Part shown: one piece after another, positions 1-8,507 of the stretch
Layout of the letters: each line of letters opens with the position of its first letter
How positions within the stretch are numbered: position 1 is the first letter of the stretch
NCBI GenBank assembly: GCA_002842345.1
Contig: PHCU01000017.1
Span: forward strand, 1-40,441
Length of the DNA: 40,441 bases
Direction: 5' to 3'
Origin: Betaproteobacteria bacterium HGW-Betaproteobacteria-12
Lineage (GTDB): Bacteria; Pseudomonadota; Gammaproteobacteria; Burkholderiales; Rhodocyclaceae
Program-made: the position numbers and the translations under genes
Notes under the pieces: generated by a model
What the model saw: only the letters and a program-made list of their open reading frames with translations
Told to the model about the DNA's origin: nothing
Databases searched by the model: none

Positions 1-1
1 G

Positions 2-322
2 ATCAACGGTCTGAAGCACATCGACGTCATGAAGGCCTTCAACGACGATCCGGATACCGACGCCGTCATCATGATCGGCGAAATCGGCGGTCCGGACGAA
101 GCCGAAGCTGCCATGTGGTGCAAGGAAAACATGAAGAAGCCGATCGTCGGCTTCATCGCCGGTGTCACCGCGCCGGCCGGCAAGCGCATGGGTCATGCCG
201 GTGCCTTGATCTCCGGCGGTGCCGACACGGCTGATGCCAAGCTGGAAATCATGGAAGCCTGTGGTTTCACCGTGACGCGCAATCCGTCCGAAATGGCCAA
301 GCTGCTGAAGGCCATGCTGTAA
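2..322 (+). CDS. sucD: Succinyl-CoA ligase (ADP-forming) alpha subunit, C-terminal part (5' end outside window)
   Basis: This is the last 106 residues of the SucD subunit of the TCA-cycle enzyme that converts succinyl-CoA to succinate with ATP formation. The reading frame is open from base 2. The fragment contains VMIGEIGGPDEAEAA and the conserved MGHAGALISGG segment, whose His is the residue phosphorylated in the family (known for E. coli SucD). The protein ends normally, in a typical EMAKLLKAML tail, and a strong intrinsic terminator follows. sucC and the start of sucD should lie just upstream of the window. Confidence 0.95.
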   Translation: MNGLKHIDVMKAFNDDPDTDAVIMIGEIGGPDEAEAAMWCKENMKKPIVGFIAGVTAPAGKRMGHAGALISGGADTADAKLEIMEACGFTVTRNPSEMAKLLKAML

Positions 323-346
323 TACGGGCATCAGCTCAGACAAGAG

Positions 347-373
347 AGGCGGGCCGTGGGCCCGCCTTTTTTT
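347..373 (+). terminator. Rho-independent terminator after sucD
   Basis: A perfect 9-bp stem (aggcgggcc / ggcccgcct) with a 3-nt loop runs directly into seven T residues. It lies 24 bp after the sucD stop codon and separates the TCA-cycle transcript from the next gene. Confidence 0.93.
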
Positions 374-396
374 CGACCATCTTTCCGGAGTAGATC

Positions 397-1353
397 ATGG
401 CCCTGTTCCTCAGCGAAAGCGACGTCCGCCAGTTACTGACCATGGAGATGGCGCTGGCCGGCGTCGAGTCGGCGCACCGCGACCTGGCGCTCGGTCAGGC
501 GCTGGATACGCCGCGGGCGCGCAGCCGCCTGCCGCAGACCGTGCTGCACATCCTGCAGGGCGCCTTGCCGGCCCAAGGTGTGCTCGGTTACAAGGCCTAT
601 ACCAGCAACCGCAGCGGCAACCGTTTCCTGGTCCATCTCTTCGATGCCGCCAGCGGCCGTCTGCGCGCGGTGCTCGAAGCCGATTACCTCGGCATGCTGC
701 GCACCGGCGCTGCCAGCGGCGTCGCGGCGCGCTGGCTAGCGCGGCCGGATGCCAGCGTCGCCGGCATCTTCGGCGCCGGCTGGCAGGCGGAAGGCCATGT
801 CCGGGCGCTGTGCGCGGCGCTGCCGCTGGAGCGGGTCAAGGTGTTCAGCCGGCGGGCAGACAAGCTGCAGGATTTCTGTGCCCGGCTCAGCGCCGCCACC
901 GGCGTCGCCGTGGTGCCGGCCGCGAGTGCCGAAGACACTGTGCGCGGCAGCGATGTGGTCGGGACGGTGACCACCGCCAGCCAGCCGCTGTTCGAGGCCG
1001 AGTGGCTGGAGGAGGGGGCGCACATCAACGCCGCCGGCTCGAATGCGCTGATCCGCCAGGAACTGTCCGAGGCCGCGGTGCGCCGCTGCAGTCTGGTCGT
1101 CGTCGATGCCGTGCCGACGGCGCTGGCCGAGGCCGGCGATCTGCTGCCCTTGCTTGAGAAGGGGCGGCTGCATCCGCGCCAGCTGGTCGAACTCGGCGAG
1201 ATCATCGTCGGCCGTCATGGCGGCCGGGGCGGCGTTGGCGACATCACCCTGTTCGAGTCGCAGGGCATGGCCATCCAGGATCTGGCGGTGGCCTTGCGCG
1301 TTGTCATGGCCGCCGAAGCGGCGGGCATCGGCAGCCCGTTACCGCTGCAATGA
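397..1353 (+). CDS. Ornithine cyclodeaminase / mu-crystallin family protein
   Basis: The 318-residue protein has the length and order of motifs of the OCD/mu-crystallin family of NAD(P)-dependent enzymes. It has the N-terminal substrate region with LRTGAASGVAARWLA, a Rossmann dinucleotide site IFGAGWQAEGH near residue 125, and the C-terminal TLFESQGMAIQDLA signature. Family members include ornithine cyclodeaminase, pyrroline-2-carboxylate reductase and alanine dehydrogenase-like enzymes, and sequence alone does not choose between them. The ATG follows a recognisable ggag element. The gene stands alone between the sucD terminator and the signalling cluster, so its substrate cannot be read from context. 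Confidence 0.88.
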   Translation: MALFLSESDVRQLLTMEMALAGVESAHRDLALGQALDTPRARSRLPQTVLHILQGALPAQGVLGYKAYTSNRSGNRFLVHLFDAASGRLRAVLEADYLGMLRTGAASGVAARWLARPDASVAGIFGAGWQAEGHVRALCAALPLERVKVFSRRADKLQDFCARLSAATGVAVVPAASAEDTVRGSDVVGTVTTASQPLFEAEWLEEGAHINAAGSNALIRQELSEAAVRRCSLVVVDAVPTALAEAGDLLPLLEKGRLHPRQLVELGEIIVGRHGGRGGVGDITLFESQGMAIQDLAVALRVVMAAEAAGIGSPLPLQ

Positions 1354-1433
1354 GGTTTGACCGGGCCAGCGTCTCCGCGTGAAAATGCAGGTGCGGCGCG
1401 TTCAGCGCCCGGAGCCATAGACAAGGGGTGGGG

Positions 1434-3965
1434 ATGGCGAAATCAGCGTTCTGGAAGTCCGACCGGTTTCTCGGCATTGCGGTCACCGTCGTCATGCTCG
1501 CCGCTGCCGGCACCGACCTGCTGCAGAGTCTGGAGCGCAAGGCCTACGATATCGGCGTGCAGCTCTCCAGCCGGACGCCCAGCGATCGCCTGGCGGTGAT
1601 CGCCATCGACGACCAGAGCATCGCCAATCTTGGCCGCTGGCCGTGGTCGCGCGATCTGCATGCGCGCATGACCGACCAGCTGGCCGGCGCCGGGGCCAAG
1701 GTAATCGGCAATACCGTGCTGTTCTCCGAGGCGCAGCGCGACCCGGGCTATGTCTATATCAGCCGCCTGATCGAACTGGTCAATCAGGCGCCAGCCGAAG
1801 GCACGCAGCCGTTGCCGGCCGCCGCCGAGATCGCCGCCCTGCTGAACGAAGCAGAAAGCGCCCTGAATACCGATCGCCAGCTGGCCGACAGTTATGCCCG
1901 GGCCGGCAACGTCGTGCTGCCGATGCTGTTCGAACTGGGCGAGCCGATTGGCCGCCCGGACCGGCCCTTGCCCCCGTACGTGACCGGCAACCGGCTGCTG
2001 CAGGTGATGGAAGGCGAGGGCTTCGTTCCGCCGGCCGGCGGCGTCCAGGTGCCGGTCGAGGTGCTGGGCAGCCGGGCGCTGGCCATCGGTCACCTGAACA
2101 GCATGCCGGATGTCGATGGCGGCGTACGCAGCGAAGCGCTGGTGGTGCAGTACTTCGACCAGTTCTACCCGTCGCTGGCGCTGATGCTGGCGGCGAAAAG
2201 CCTCAATCTCGGCGCCGAAGATATCGGCGTGCGCCGCGGCGAGGAGGTGCGTCTCGGCCGTCTGCGCATCCCGACCGATGCGGCGACGCGCATGCATACC
2301 TTCTTCTACAAGGGCGCCGAGGGGCGGCCGGCCTTCGCGGTCGATTCCTTCTACGACGTGCTGAGCGGCAAGATCCCACCAGCCAAGTACGCCGGCAAGA
2401 TCGTCCTGATCGGCGCTACGGCCGCCGGCGTCGGCACGCCGCAGGTAACGCCGGTGGCGGCGGCGATGGATCCGGTACTGATCCTGGCGCATACGGTATC
2501 GAGCATCCTGCAGGAACATTTCTTCGTCACCCCGGGCTGGGGTGTCTGGGCCAGTCTGGCGGCCATCGTGCTGGTCGGGCTCTACCTCGCCTTCGCCCTG
2601 CCGGCGCTGGGTGCCGGGCTGGGGGCACTGGCCACGCTGGCGCTGCTGGCGACCCTGCTCGGCACGCATTTCGCCCTGATGCTCGGCGCCGGCCTGTGGA
2701 TTCCGTTGAGTACCGCCGCCAGCCTGCTGCTGGTCGGCCACCTGCTGCTGACCACCAAGCGCTTTCTCGCGACCGAGCGCGGCAAGGCCAAATCGGATCT
2801 CGACTCGGCCGAGTCCAACCGCATGCTCGGTCTGGCTTTCCAGGGGCAGGGCCAGCTCGACATGGCCTTCGACAAGTTCCGCAAATGCCCGCTGGACGAC
2901 GGGCTGATGGAGAATCTCTACAACCTGGCGCTGGACTACGAGCGCAAGCGCCAGTTCAACAAGGCCGAGGCGGTGTTCCGGACGATGGCTGAGCACGACC
3001 CGGGCTTTCGCGACATCGCCAAGCGCCTGACCCGCGCCCGGCAGATGTCGGAAACGGTGCTGCTGGCCGGCGCTCCGGGTCCGGGCGGCGGCACGCTGCT
3101 GGCGGCCGACGGCGAAGTCGAGAAGCCGATGCTCGGCCGCTATCAGTTGGAGAAGGAACTGGGCAAGGGGGCGATGGGCGTCGTCTATCTCGGCCGCGAT
3201 CCGAAAATCAACCGCGTCGTCGCCATCAAGACCATGGCCCTGGCCCAGGAGTTTGACGCCGACGAACTGGAAGACGTCAAGCAGCGCTTCTTCCGCGAGG
3301 CGGAAACGGCCGGCCGGCTCAGCCATCCGAATATCGTCACCATGTTCGATGCCGGCGAGGAACACGATCTGGCCTATATCGCCATGGAATTCCTCAAGGG
3401 GCGCGACCTTGTGCCGCAGGGCAAGCCGGGGGCGCTGCTGCCGCTGCCGACCGTGCTTTCCATCGTCGCCCGGGTCGCCGATGCGCTCGACTACGCGCAC
3501 AGCCAGCAGGTCGTGCATCGCGACATCAAACCGGCCAACATCATGTACGAGCCGGCCTCCGACCAGGTCAAGGTCACCGATTTCGGCATCGCCCGCATCA
3601 CCGACTCGTCGCGCACCAAGACCGGCATGGTCCTCGGCACGCCGTCCTACATGTCGCCTGAACAGTTGGCCGGCAAGAAGATCGACGGCCGCTCCGATCT
3701 CTATTCGCTGGGCGTCACCCTCTACCAGTTGTGCAGCGGCCAGTTGCCGTTCACCGGCGAGTCGCTGGCCCAGTTGATGTACAAGATTGCCAACGACCCC
3801 GTACCCGATATTCGCGGCAGCGTTCCCCAATTGCCGCCGATGGTGGCGGCGGTCATTGCCAAGGCCATGGCCAAGAATCTCGAGCAGCGCTATCAGCGCG
3901 GCGCTTCGTTTGCCGCCGACCTGCGCCGCTGTCTGACGCTACTGCAGCCCGGTGGTGCCGCATGA
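1434..3965 (+). CDS. CHASE2-domain transmembrane serine/threonine protein kinase
   Basis: This is a predicted inner-membrane receptor kinase of 843 residues. An N-terminal membrane segment (about 8-27) precedes a CHASE2 extracytoplasmic sensor (about 35-365) with the signature GRWPWSR. Three membrane helices follow (about 365-440), then two TPR-like repeats (about 460-535) and a Hanks-type kinase (about 565-835). Kinase residues visible are the glycine loop LGKGAMGVVYLG, Lys599, catalytic HRDIKPAN with Asp697 and DFG Asp716, so it should be active. The chosen ATG follows aagggg; a GTG six bases upstream is possible. Its stop overlaps the phosphatase start (ATGA), indicating translational coupling. 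The signal sensed by CHASE2 is unknown. Confidence 0.93.
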   Translation: MAKSAFWKSDRFLGIAVTVVMLAAAGTDLLQSLERKAYDIGVQLSSRTPSDRLAVIAIDDQSIANLGRWPWSRDLHARMTDQLAGAGAKVIGNTVLFSEAQRDPGYVYISRLIELVNQAPAEGTQPLPAAAEIAALLNEAESALNTDRQLADSYARAGNVVLPMLFELGEPIGRPDRPLPPYVTGNRLLQVMEGEGFVPPAGGVQVPVEVLGSRALAIGHLNSMPDVDGGVRSEALVVQYFDQFYPSLALMLAAKSLNLGAEDIGVRRGEEVRLGRLRIPTDAATRMHTFFYKGAEGRPAFAVDSFYDVLSGKIPPAKYAGKIVLIGATAAGVGTPQVTPVAAAMDPVLILAHTVSSILQEHFFVTPGWGVWASLAAIVLVGLYLAFALPALGAGLGALATLALLATLLGTHFALMLGAGLWIPLSTAASLLLVGHLLLTTKRFLATERGKAKSDLDSAESNRMLGLAFQGQGQLDMAFDKFRKCPLDDGLMENLYNLALDYERKRQFNKAEAVFRTMAEHDPGFRDIAKRLTRARQMSETVLLAGAPGPGGGTLLAADGEVEKPMLGRYQLEKELGKGAMGVVYLGRDPKINRVVAIKTMALAQEFDADELEDVKQRFFREAETAGRLSHPNIVTMFDAGEEHDLAYIAMEFLKGRDLVPQGKPGALLPLPTVLSIVARVADALDYAHSQQVVHRDIKPANIMYEPASDQVKVTDFGIARITDSSRTKTGMVLGTPSYMSPEQLAGKKIDGRSDLYSLGVTLYQLCSGQLPFTGESLAQLMYKIANDPVPDIRGSVPQLPPMVAAVIAKAMAKNLEQRYQRGASFAADLRRCLTLLQPGGAA

Positions 3966-4783
3966 AATTGCCGGAGGCCCTGGAAATGGCGGTGCGCACC
4001 GATCCCGGCCTGATCCGTGCGCACAACGAGGATGCCGTGTTCGCCGATGCCGGCCTCGGCTTGGCCATCCTGGCCGACGGCATGGGCGGCTACAACGCCG
4101 GCGAAGTCGCCAGCGGCATGGCGAGCACGCTGCTGGCGACCAATTTCGCCCGTTTCATTCCCACCTGTACCGGCCATTCGGATGGTGCCGGCGATCCCGA
4201 TTTCGCCAGCCATCATCTGGCGGCGGAGGTTTCCGCCGCCAATCTGGCCATCTTCAATGCCTCGCACAGCCAGCCGCAGTACGCCGGGATGGGCACGACC
4301 CTGGTGGTTGCCTGGTTCTACGACAACCGGGTGAATGTCGCCCATGTCGGTGATTCGCGCCTTTATCGCTTGCGCGGCAAACATTTCGAACAGCTGACCC
4401 GGGATCATTCGCTTTTGCAGGAGCAGCTTGATAATGGCATGATCACCCCGGAAGAGGCCCGGGTCTCGCAGAATCGCAACCTGGTGACCCGGGCGCTCGG
4501 CGTCGAGCCGGTGCTTGATGTCGAAGTCCATGTGCATGACGTGATGACTGGCGACATCCTGTTGCTCTGTTCGGATGGCCTGAACGACATGGTCGAGGAT
4601 GAGGATATCCAGCTCATCCTGCAGACGCTGGGCGGCAATCTGGAACTGGCGGCCGAACAGCTGGTGCATCTGGCGAATGACAATGGCGGACGGGATAATG
4701 TCTCGGTGATCCTGATCAAGGTGCTCGGCGACTATCCGGTGCCCCGGGGCTGGTGGCAGAAGCTGCTGGCCGCAATGACGTAA
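3962..4783 (+). CDS. PP2C-family protein serine/threonine phosphatase
   Basis: This is a soluble 273-residue PPM/PP2C phosphatase of the bacterial Stp type, expected to reverse the action of the coupled upstream kinase. The metal-binding and core motifs are all present: RAHNEDA near residue 20, LADGMGGYNAGE near 38-49, GMGTTLV, HVGDSRLYR, RDHS, LLCSDGLNDM and the C-terminal GGRDNVSVILI. Length is typical for a catalytic domain with no extra modules. Its ATG overlaps the kinase stop by four bases, and the FHA gene starts 15 bp after its stop. Kinase, phosphatase and FHA reader therefore form one phospho-signalling unit. Confidence 0.94.
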   Translation: MKLPEALEMAVRTDPGLIRAHNEDAVFADAGLGLAILADGMGGYNAGEVASGMASTLLATNFARFIPTCTGHSDGAGDPDFASHHLAAEVSAANLAIFNASHSQPQYAGMGTTLVVAWFYDNRVNVAHVGDSRLYRLRGKHFEQLTRDHSLLQEQLDNGMITPEEARVSQNRNLVTRALGVEPVLDVEVHVHDVMTGDILLLCSDGLNDMVEDEDIQLILQTLGGNLELAAEQLVHLANDNGGRDNVSVILIKVLGDYPVPRGWWQKLLAAMT

Positions 4784-4798
4784 AACGAGGTAGGCAAG

Positions 4799-5497
4799 AT
4801 GGCAAAACTGATTCTTTCGATGGATGGGCTGGTGCTCAAGGAAATCGCGCTCAACAAGGAGCGCCTGAGCATCGGCCGCAAGCCGCACAACGACATCCAG
4901 ATCGACAATCTGGCCATTTCCGGCGAGCACGCGGTGGTCGTCACCATCCTCAACGATTCCTTTCTCGAAGACCTGAACAGCACCAACGGCACGCTGGTTA
5001 ACGGCCAGCCGATCAAGAAGCACATCCTGCGCAACAACGATATCGTCGAGCTGGGCAAGTACCGGCTCAAGTTTCTGGTCGGCGAGGCGGATGCGGGCGG
5101 CGACTTCGGCAAGACTTCGCTGATCCGCCCGGGCATGGCCAAGCTGGCCTCGGAGATGGAACTGGCGCCGACCGGCGGTGCGGCCACCCGCTCCAACATC
5201 GGAATGCCGCCGACGCCGCCGGCGCCGAGCATTCCCGGGGCGGCGATCCAACTGCTCAACGGCCCGAACGCCGGCAAGGAGCTGGAACTGACCAAGACCC
5301 TGACCACCCTCGGCAAGCCCGGCCTGCAGGTGGCCGTCATCGCCCGCCGGCCGCACGGCTATTTCATCACCCACGTCGAGGGCAAGCAGTTCCCCGTGCT
5401 CAATGGCCAAGCGCTGGATGCCCAGGCCCACCCGCTGGGCGATCACGACATTGTCGAAATCGCCGGCATCAAGATGGAATTCTTCCTCAAGGCCTGA
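4799..5497 (+). CDS. Protein with two FHA domains
   Basis: The protein has 232 residues and no membrane segment. The N-terminal domain (about 1-95) is a clear forkhead-associated domain with GRKPHNDIQID, SGEHAVV and the LNSTNGTLVNG loop, which in the family binds phosphothreonine peptides. A linker rich in Pro and Ala (about 125-145) joins it to a second, more diverged FHA-like domain (about 146-232) with GKPGLQVAVIARRPHGYFI and LNGQAL. It is probably the phosphoprotein reader of the cluster, docking phosphorylated kinase or substrates. The start ATG follows aggtaggcaag. No catalytic motif was seen. Confidence 0.9.
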   Translation: MAKLILSMDGLVLKEIALNKERLSIGRKPHNDIQIDNLAISGEHAVVVTILNDSFLEDLNSTNGTLVNGQPIKKHILRNNDIVELGKYRLKFLVGEADAGGDFGKTSLIRPGMAKLASEMELAPTGGAATRSNIGMPPTPPAPSIPGAAIQLLNGPNAGKELELTKTLTTLGKPGLQVAVIARRPHGYFITHVEGKQFPVLNGQALDAQAHPLGDHDIVEIAGIKMEFFLKA

Positions 5498-5525
5498 TCC
5501 CCTTACACGCCATCGAGCGGTCATC

Positions 5526-7736
5526 GTGAAAAAACACCTGGTCCGCTTCGTTCTTGGCGCCCTCTGCGTCCTGCTCCTGCTCGGCCATGCCGCACGCGTC
5601 TGGCCGATCCACTTCGTCAGTGCCTTCGACGCCTATCTTTACGATGTGCGAGTGCGCCTCGGCATGCCGGATACCGTCGACCCGAGCGTCGTCATCGTCG
5701 ATATCGACGAACGCAGCCTGGCCGAGATCGGCCGCTGGCCGTGGAGCCGGCACCTGCTGGCCGATCTGGTGCACCGCCTGACCGATGAGCACGGTGCGGC
5801 GGTGGTCGGTTTCGACGTCGTCTTCGCCGAACCGGACGAAAGCTCCGGCCTCGCCGTACTGGACGCCATCAGCCGTCGGCAGTTGCGCCACGAGCCGGGC
5901 TTTCAGCGGGCGCTCGCCGAACTGCGGCCGATGCTCGATTACGACCGGCGCTTCGCCGATGCCCTGCGCGGCCGGCCGGTCGTCCTCGGCTACTACTTTT
6001 CCGGGACGCACGAGGCGCGGCAGAGCGGCGAACTGCCGCCGCCGCTCTTTCCGGCTGGCAGCTTTGCCGGCCAGCAGATTCCGTTCATTTCGTGGACCGG
6101 TTATGGCGCCAATTTGCCGGAACTACAGCGCGCCGCAGCCAGCGGCGGGCATTTCAATCCGCTGATCGATTTCGACGGCAGTTCGCGTCGCGTGCCGCTG
6201 ATCGCCGAATTCGACGGCCGCTATTACGAGGCGCTGTCGCTCGCCGTGCTGCGGACCCTCCTTGGCCGGGCCGAGGTACAGCCGGGTTTTCCCGCTGACG
6301 GTGCCCAGCTCGAATGGCTGGACGTCGTTGGCGAGCGCGGCCGGCTGCGCATTCCGGTCGACGAGAATGGCGCCGCGCTGATTCCCTATCGCGGCCACGA
6401 TCACAGCTTTCCGTATCTCTCCGCCGTCGATGTCTTGCGCGGCCAGGTGCCAGCCGGGCAGCTGGCCGGCCGCATCGTCCTGGTCGGCACCACCGCCCCC
6501 GGCCTGATGGACCTGCGGGCGACGCCGGTCAGCGGCGCCTATCCCGGCGTCGAAGTCCATGCCAACCTGATCGCCGGCATGCTGGCCGGAACGGTCAAGG
6601 AGAAACCGGGTTACGTGATGGCCATCGACGCCATCCAGCTGCTGCTCTTCGGTGGCCTGCTGGCGGCGCTGCTGCCCCTGCTGTCGCCATTGCGCGCCAG
6701 CCTGCTGACGCTGGCGACGCTGCTGGCGGTGCTTGCCCTCAACGCCTGGCTGTGGACCTCGGCCAACCTGGTCCTGCCGCTGGCGGCGATGCTGCTGGTG
6801 ATCGCGCTGCTCTACGCGCTGAACATGTCCTGGGGCTACTTCGTCGAAGCGCGGATCAAGCGGCAATTCACCGACCTGTTCGGCCAGTACGTGCCGCCGG
6901 AGCTGGTCGACGAGATGGCCCGCGATCCGGAAAGCTACAGCATGGAAGGGCGCAATGCCGAACTGACGGTGTTGTTCGCCGACATCCGCAGCTTCACCTC
7001 GCTGTCCGAAGGCATGGAGCCGAAGGAGCTGGCGCACCTGATGAACGACTATTTCGGCGCCATGACCGATGTCATCCGGGTTCGCCGCGGCACGCTGGAC
7101 AAGTACATCGGCGACGCCATCATGGCCTTCTGGGGGGCGCCGGTTGCCGATCAGGACAATGCCCGCCACGCCATCCTGGCCGCCCTCGGCATGCAGCAGG
7201 CGGTGGCCGCGCTGGCCGAGCCCTTCGCCGCCCGCGGCTGGCCGCCGCTGCAGATCGGCATCGGCATCAACAGCGGCACGATGACGGTCGGCGACATGGG
7301 CTCGCCGGTGCGCAAGGCCTATACGGTGATGGGCGATGCGGTCAATCTGGCCTCGCGCCTGGAAGGCATCACCAAGGAGTACGGCGTCGCCATCGTGGTC
7401 GGCGAGGAAACCCGCCGGCGCGTGCCTGACATGACTTTCCGCGAACTCGACCGGGTGCGCGTCAAGGGCAAGGATGAGCCGGTCGCCATCTACGAGCCGC
7501 TGGGCCTGACGGCGGAGCTGTCGCCGGCCGTGCTGAGCGGGCTGCGCCAGTGGCAGCAGGCGCTGCGCCTTTATCGCGCGCGCGACTGGGACGGCGCCGA
7601 ATTGCAGATATACAATCTGCTGCAGGAAGCGCCGGATTGCCGACTGTACGCCCTCTACACCGAACGCATCGTGGCCTTGCGCAGGAATCCGCCGGACGGC
7701 AACTGGGACGGCACCACCACCTATCAGACCAAATAG
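5526..7736 (+). CDS. CHASE2-domain class III adenylate cyclase
   Basis: This is a predicted membrane adenylate cyclase of 736 residues: one N-terminal membrane helix, a CHASE2 sensor (about 35-365) again carrying GRWPWSR, three membrane helices (about 370-440) and a C-terminal class III catalytic domain (about 470-650). Metal-binding Asp486 (FADIRSFTSL) and Asp530 (KYIGDAIMAFWGAP) are spaced as usual. Lys526 and Thr600 (AYTVMGDAVNLASRLE) are the ATP-selecting pair of class IIIb enzymes, so cAMP is the expected product. A helical tail of about 80 residues follows. GTG at 5526 was chosen because the extended ATG frame at 5403 would overlap the FHA gene by 95 bp. Another start remains possible. 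Confidence 0.92.
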   Translation: MKKHLVRFVLGALCVLLLLGHAARVWPIHFVSAFDAYLYDVRVRLGMPDTVDPSVVIVDIDERSLAEIGRWPWSRHLLADLVHRLTDEHGAAVVGFDVVFAEPDESSGLAVLDAISRRQLRHEPGFQRALAELRPMLDYDRRFADALRGRPVVLGYYFSGTHEARQSGELPPPLFPAGSFAGQQIPFISWTGYGANLPELQRAAASGGHFNPLIDFDGSSRRVPLIAEFDGRYYEALSLAVLRTLLGRAEVQPGFPADGAQLEWLDVVGERGRLRIPVDENGAALIPYRGHDHSFPYLSAVDVLRGQVPAGQLAGRIVLVGTTAPGLMDLRATPVSGAYPGVEVHANLIAGMLAGTVKEKPGYVMAIDAIQLLLFGGLLAALLPLLSPLRASLLTLATLLAVLALNAWLWTSANLVLPLAAMLLVIALLYALNMSWGYFVEARIKRQFTDLFGQYVPPELVDEMARDPESYSMEGRNAELTVLFADIRSFTSLSEGMEPKELAHLMNDYFGAMTDVIRVRRGTLDKYIGDAIMAFWGAPVADQDNARHAILAALGMQQAVAALAEPFAARGWPPLQIGIGINSGTMTVGDMGSPVRKAYTVMGDAVNLASRLEGITKEYGVAIVVGEETRRRVPDMTFRELDRVRVKGKDEPVAIYEPLGLTAELSPAVLSGLRQWQQALRLYRARDWDGAELQIYNLLQEAPDCRLYALYTERIVALRRNPPDGNWDGTTTYQTK

Positions 7737-7738
7737 AC

Positions 7739-8506
7739 ATGAAGCTACGCGTACTCGGTTGCAGCGGTGGTATCGGCGGCAGGCACCTGCGGACCACCGC
7801 CTTGCTCGTCGATCAAGACATCCTGGTCGATGCCGGGACCGGCGTCACCGATCTGTCGATCGCCGAGATGGCAGCCATCGACCATGTCTTCCTGACCCAT
7901 CCGCATCTCGATCACATCGCCGCCCTGCCGCTGATGATCGACACCATCGCCGACCGCCGGCAGAAGCCGCTGATCGTCTACGGCACCGCGGCCGTGCTGA
8001 CCATTCTGCGCAACCACATCTTCAACTGGGCGATCTGGCCGGACTTCTCCGAGGTGCCCAGCGCCGAGCAGCCGTTCATGCGCTATCAGATCATCGAGCC
8101 CGGTGTGCCGGTCACGCTGGGCGGCCGCCGGTTCACCGCGCTGCCGGTCGAGCACACGGTGCCGGCCGTCGGCTATCGTCTCGACTCGGGTGCCGGCAGC
8201 CTGGTCTTTTCCGGCGACACCGGCATCTGCAACGATTTCTGGCGGGCGGTCAACCGGGTGGACAACCTGCGCCACCTGATCATCGAATGTGCCTTCTCCA
8301 ATCGCGAGGAACGCCTGGCTGTCGTCTCCAAGCATCTGTGCCCGGCCATGCTGGAGCGCGAACTGCAAAAGCTGGAGCGCGAGTGCGACATTTACGTCAC
8401 CCACCTCAAGCCCGGGCAGATCGAACTGACCATGGAGGAAATCGAGCGCTGCCTCGGCGATTTCAAGCCGCAGATGTTGCAGAACAATCAGACCTTCGAG
8501 TTCTGA
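7739..8506 (+). CDS. Class II 3',5'-cyclic-nucleotide phosphodiesterase (metallo-beta-lactamase fold)
   Basis: This 255-residue soluble metallohydrolase most likely hydrolyses cAMP. The zinc motif is TH-P-HLDH near residue 57, matching the HxHLDH signature of class II phosphodiesterases. A central GDTG (near 160) and the late pair SKHLCP and THLKPGQ resemble the yeast PDE1/bacterial CpdP pattern more than RNase Z or glyoxalase II. It starts two bases after the cyclase stop and ends one base before the next start, which supports cAMP as substrate through translational coupling. Other metallo-beta-lactamase-fold activities are not formally excluded by sequence. Confidence 0.87.
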   Translation: MKLRVLGCSGGIGGRHLRTTALLVDQDILVDAGTGVTDLSIAEMAAIDHVFLTHPHLDHIAALPLMIDTIADRRQKPLIVYGTAAVLTILRNHIFNWAIWPDFSEVPSAEQPFMRYQIIEPGVPVTLGGRRFTALPVEHTVPAVGYRLDSGAGSLVFSGDTGICNDFWRAVNRVDNLRHLIIECAFSNREERLAVVSKHLCPAMLERELQKLERECDIYVTHLKPGQIELTMEEIERCLGDFKPQMLQNNQTFEF

Positions 8507-8507
8507 C

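Noticed and set aside
1443..3830. A 795-codon open frame on the minus strand opposite the CHASE2 kinase gene
   Set aside because: It is the antisense shadow of a GC-rich gene; its translation is low in hydrophobic order, rich in His/Gln/Arg/Gly and has no domain, while the plus strand has full kinase motifs.
5403..5525. ATG 5403 as start of the CHASE2 adenylate cyclase
   Set aside because: It would overlap the FHA gene by 95 bp and add an Arg/Ser-rich shadow sequence before the membrane helix.
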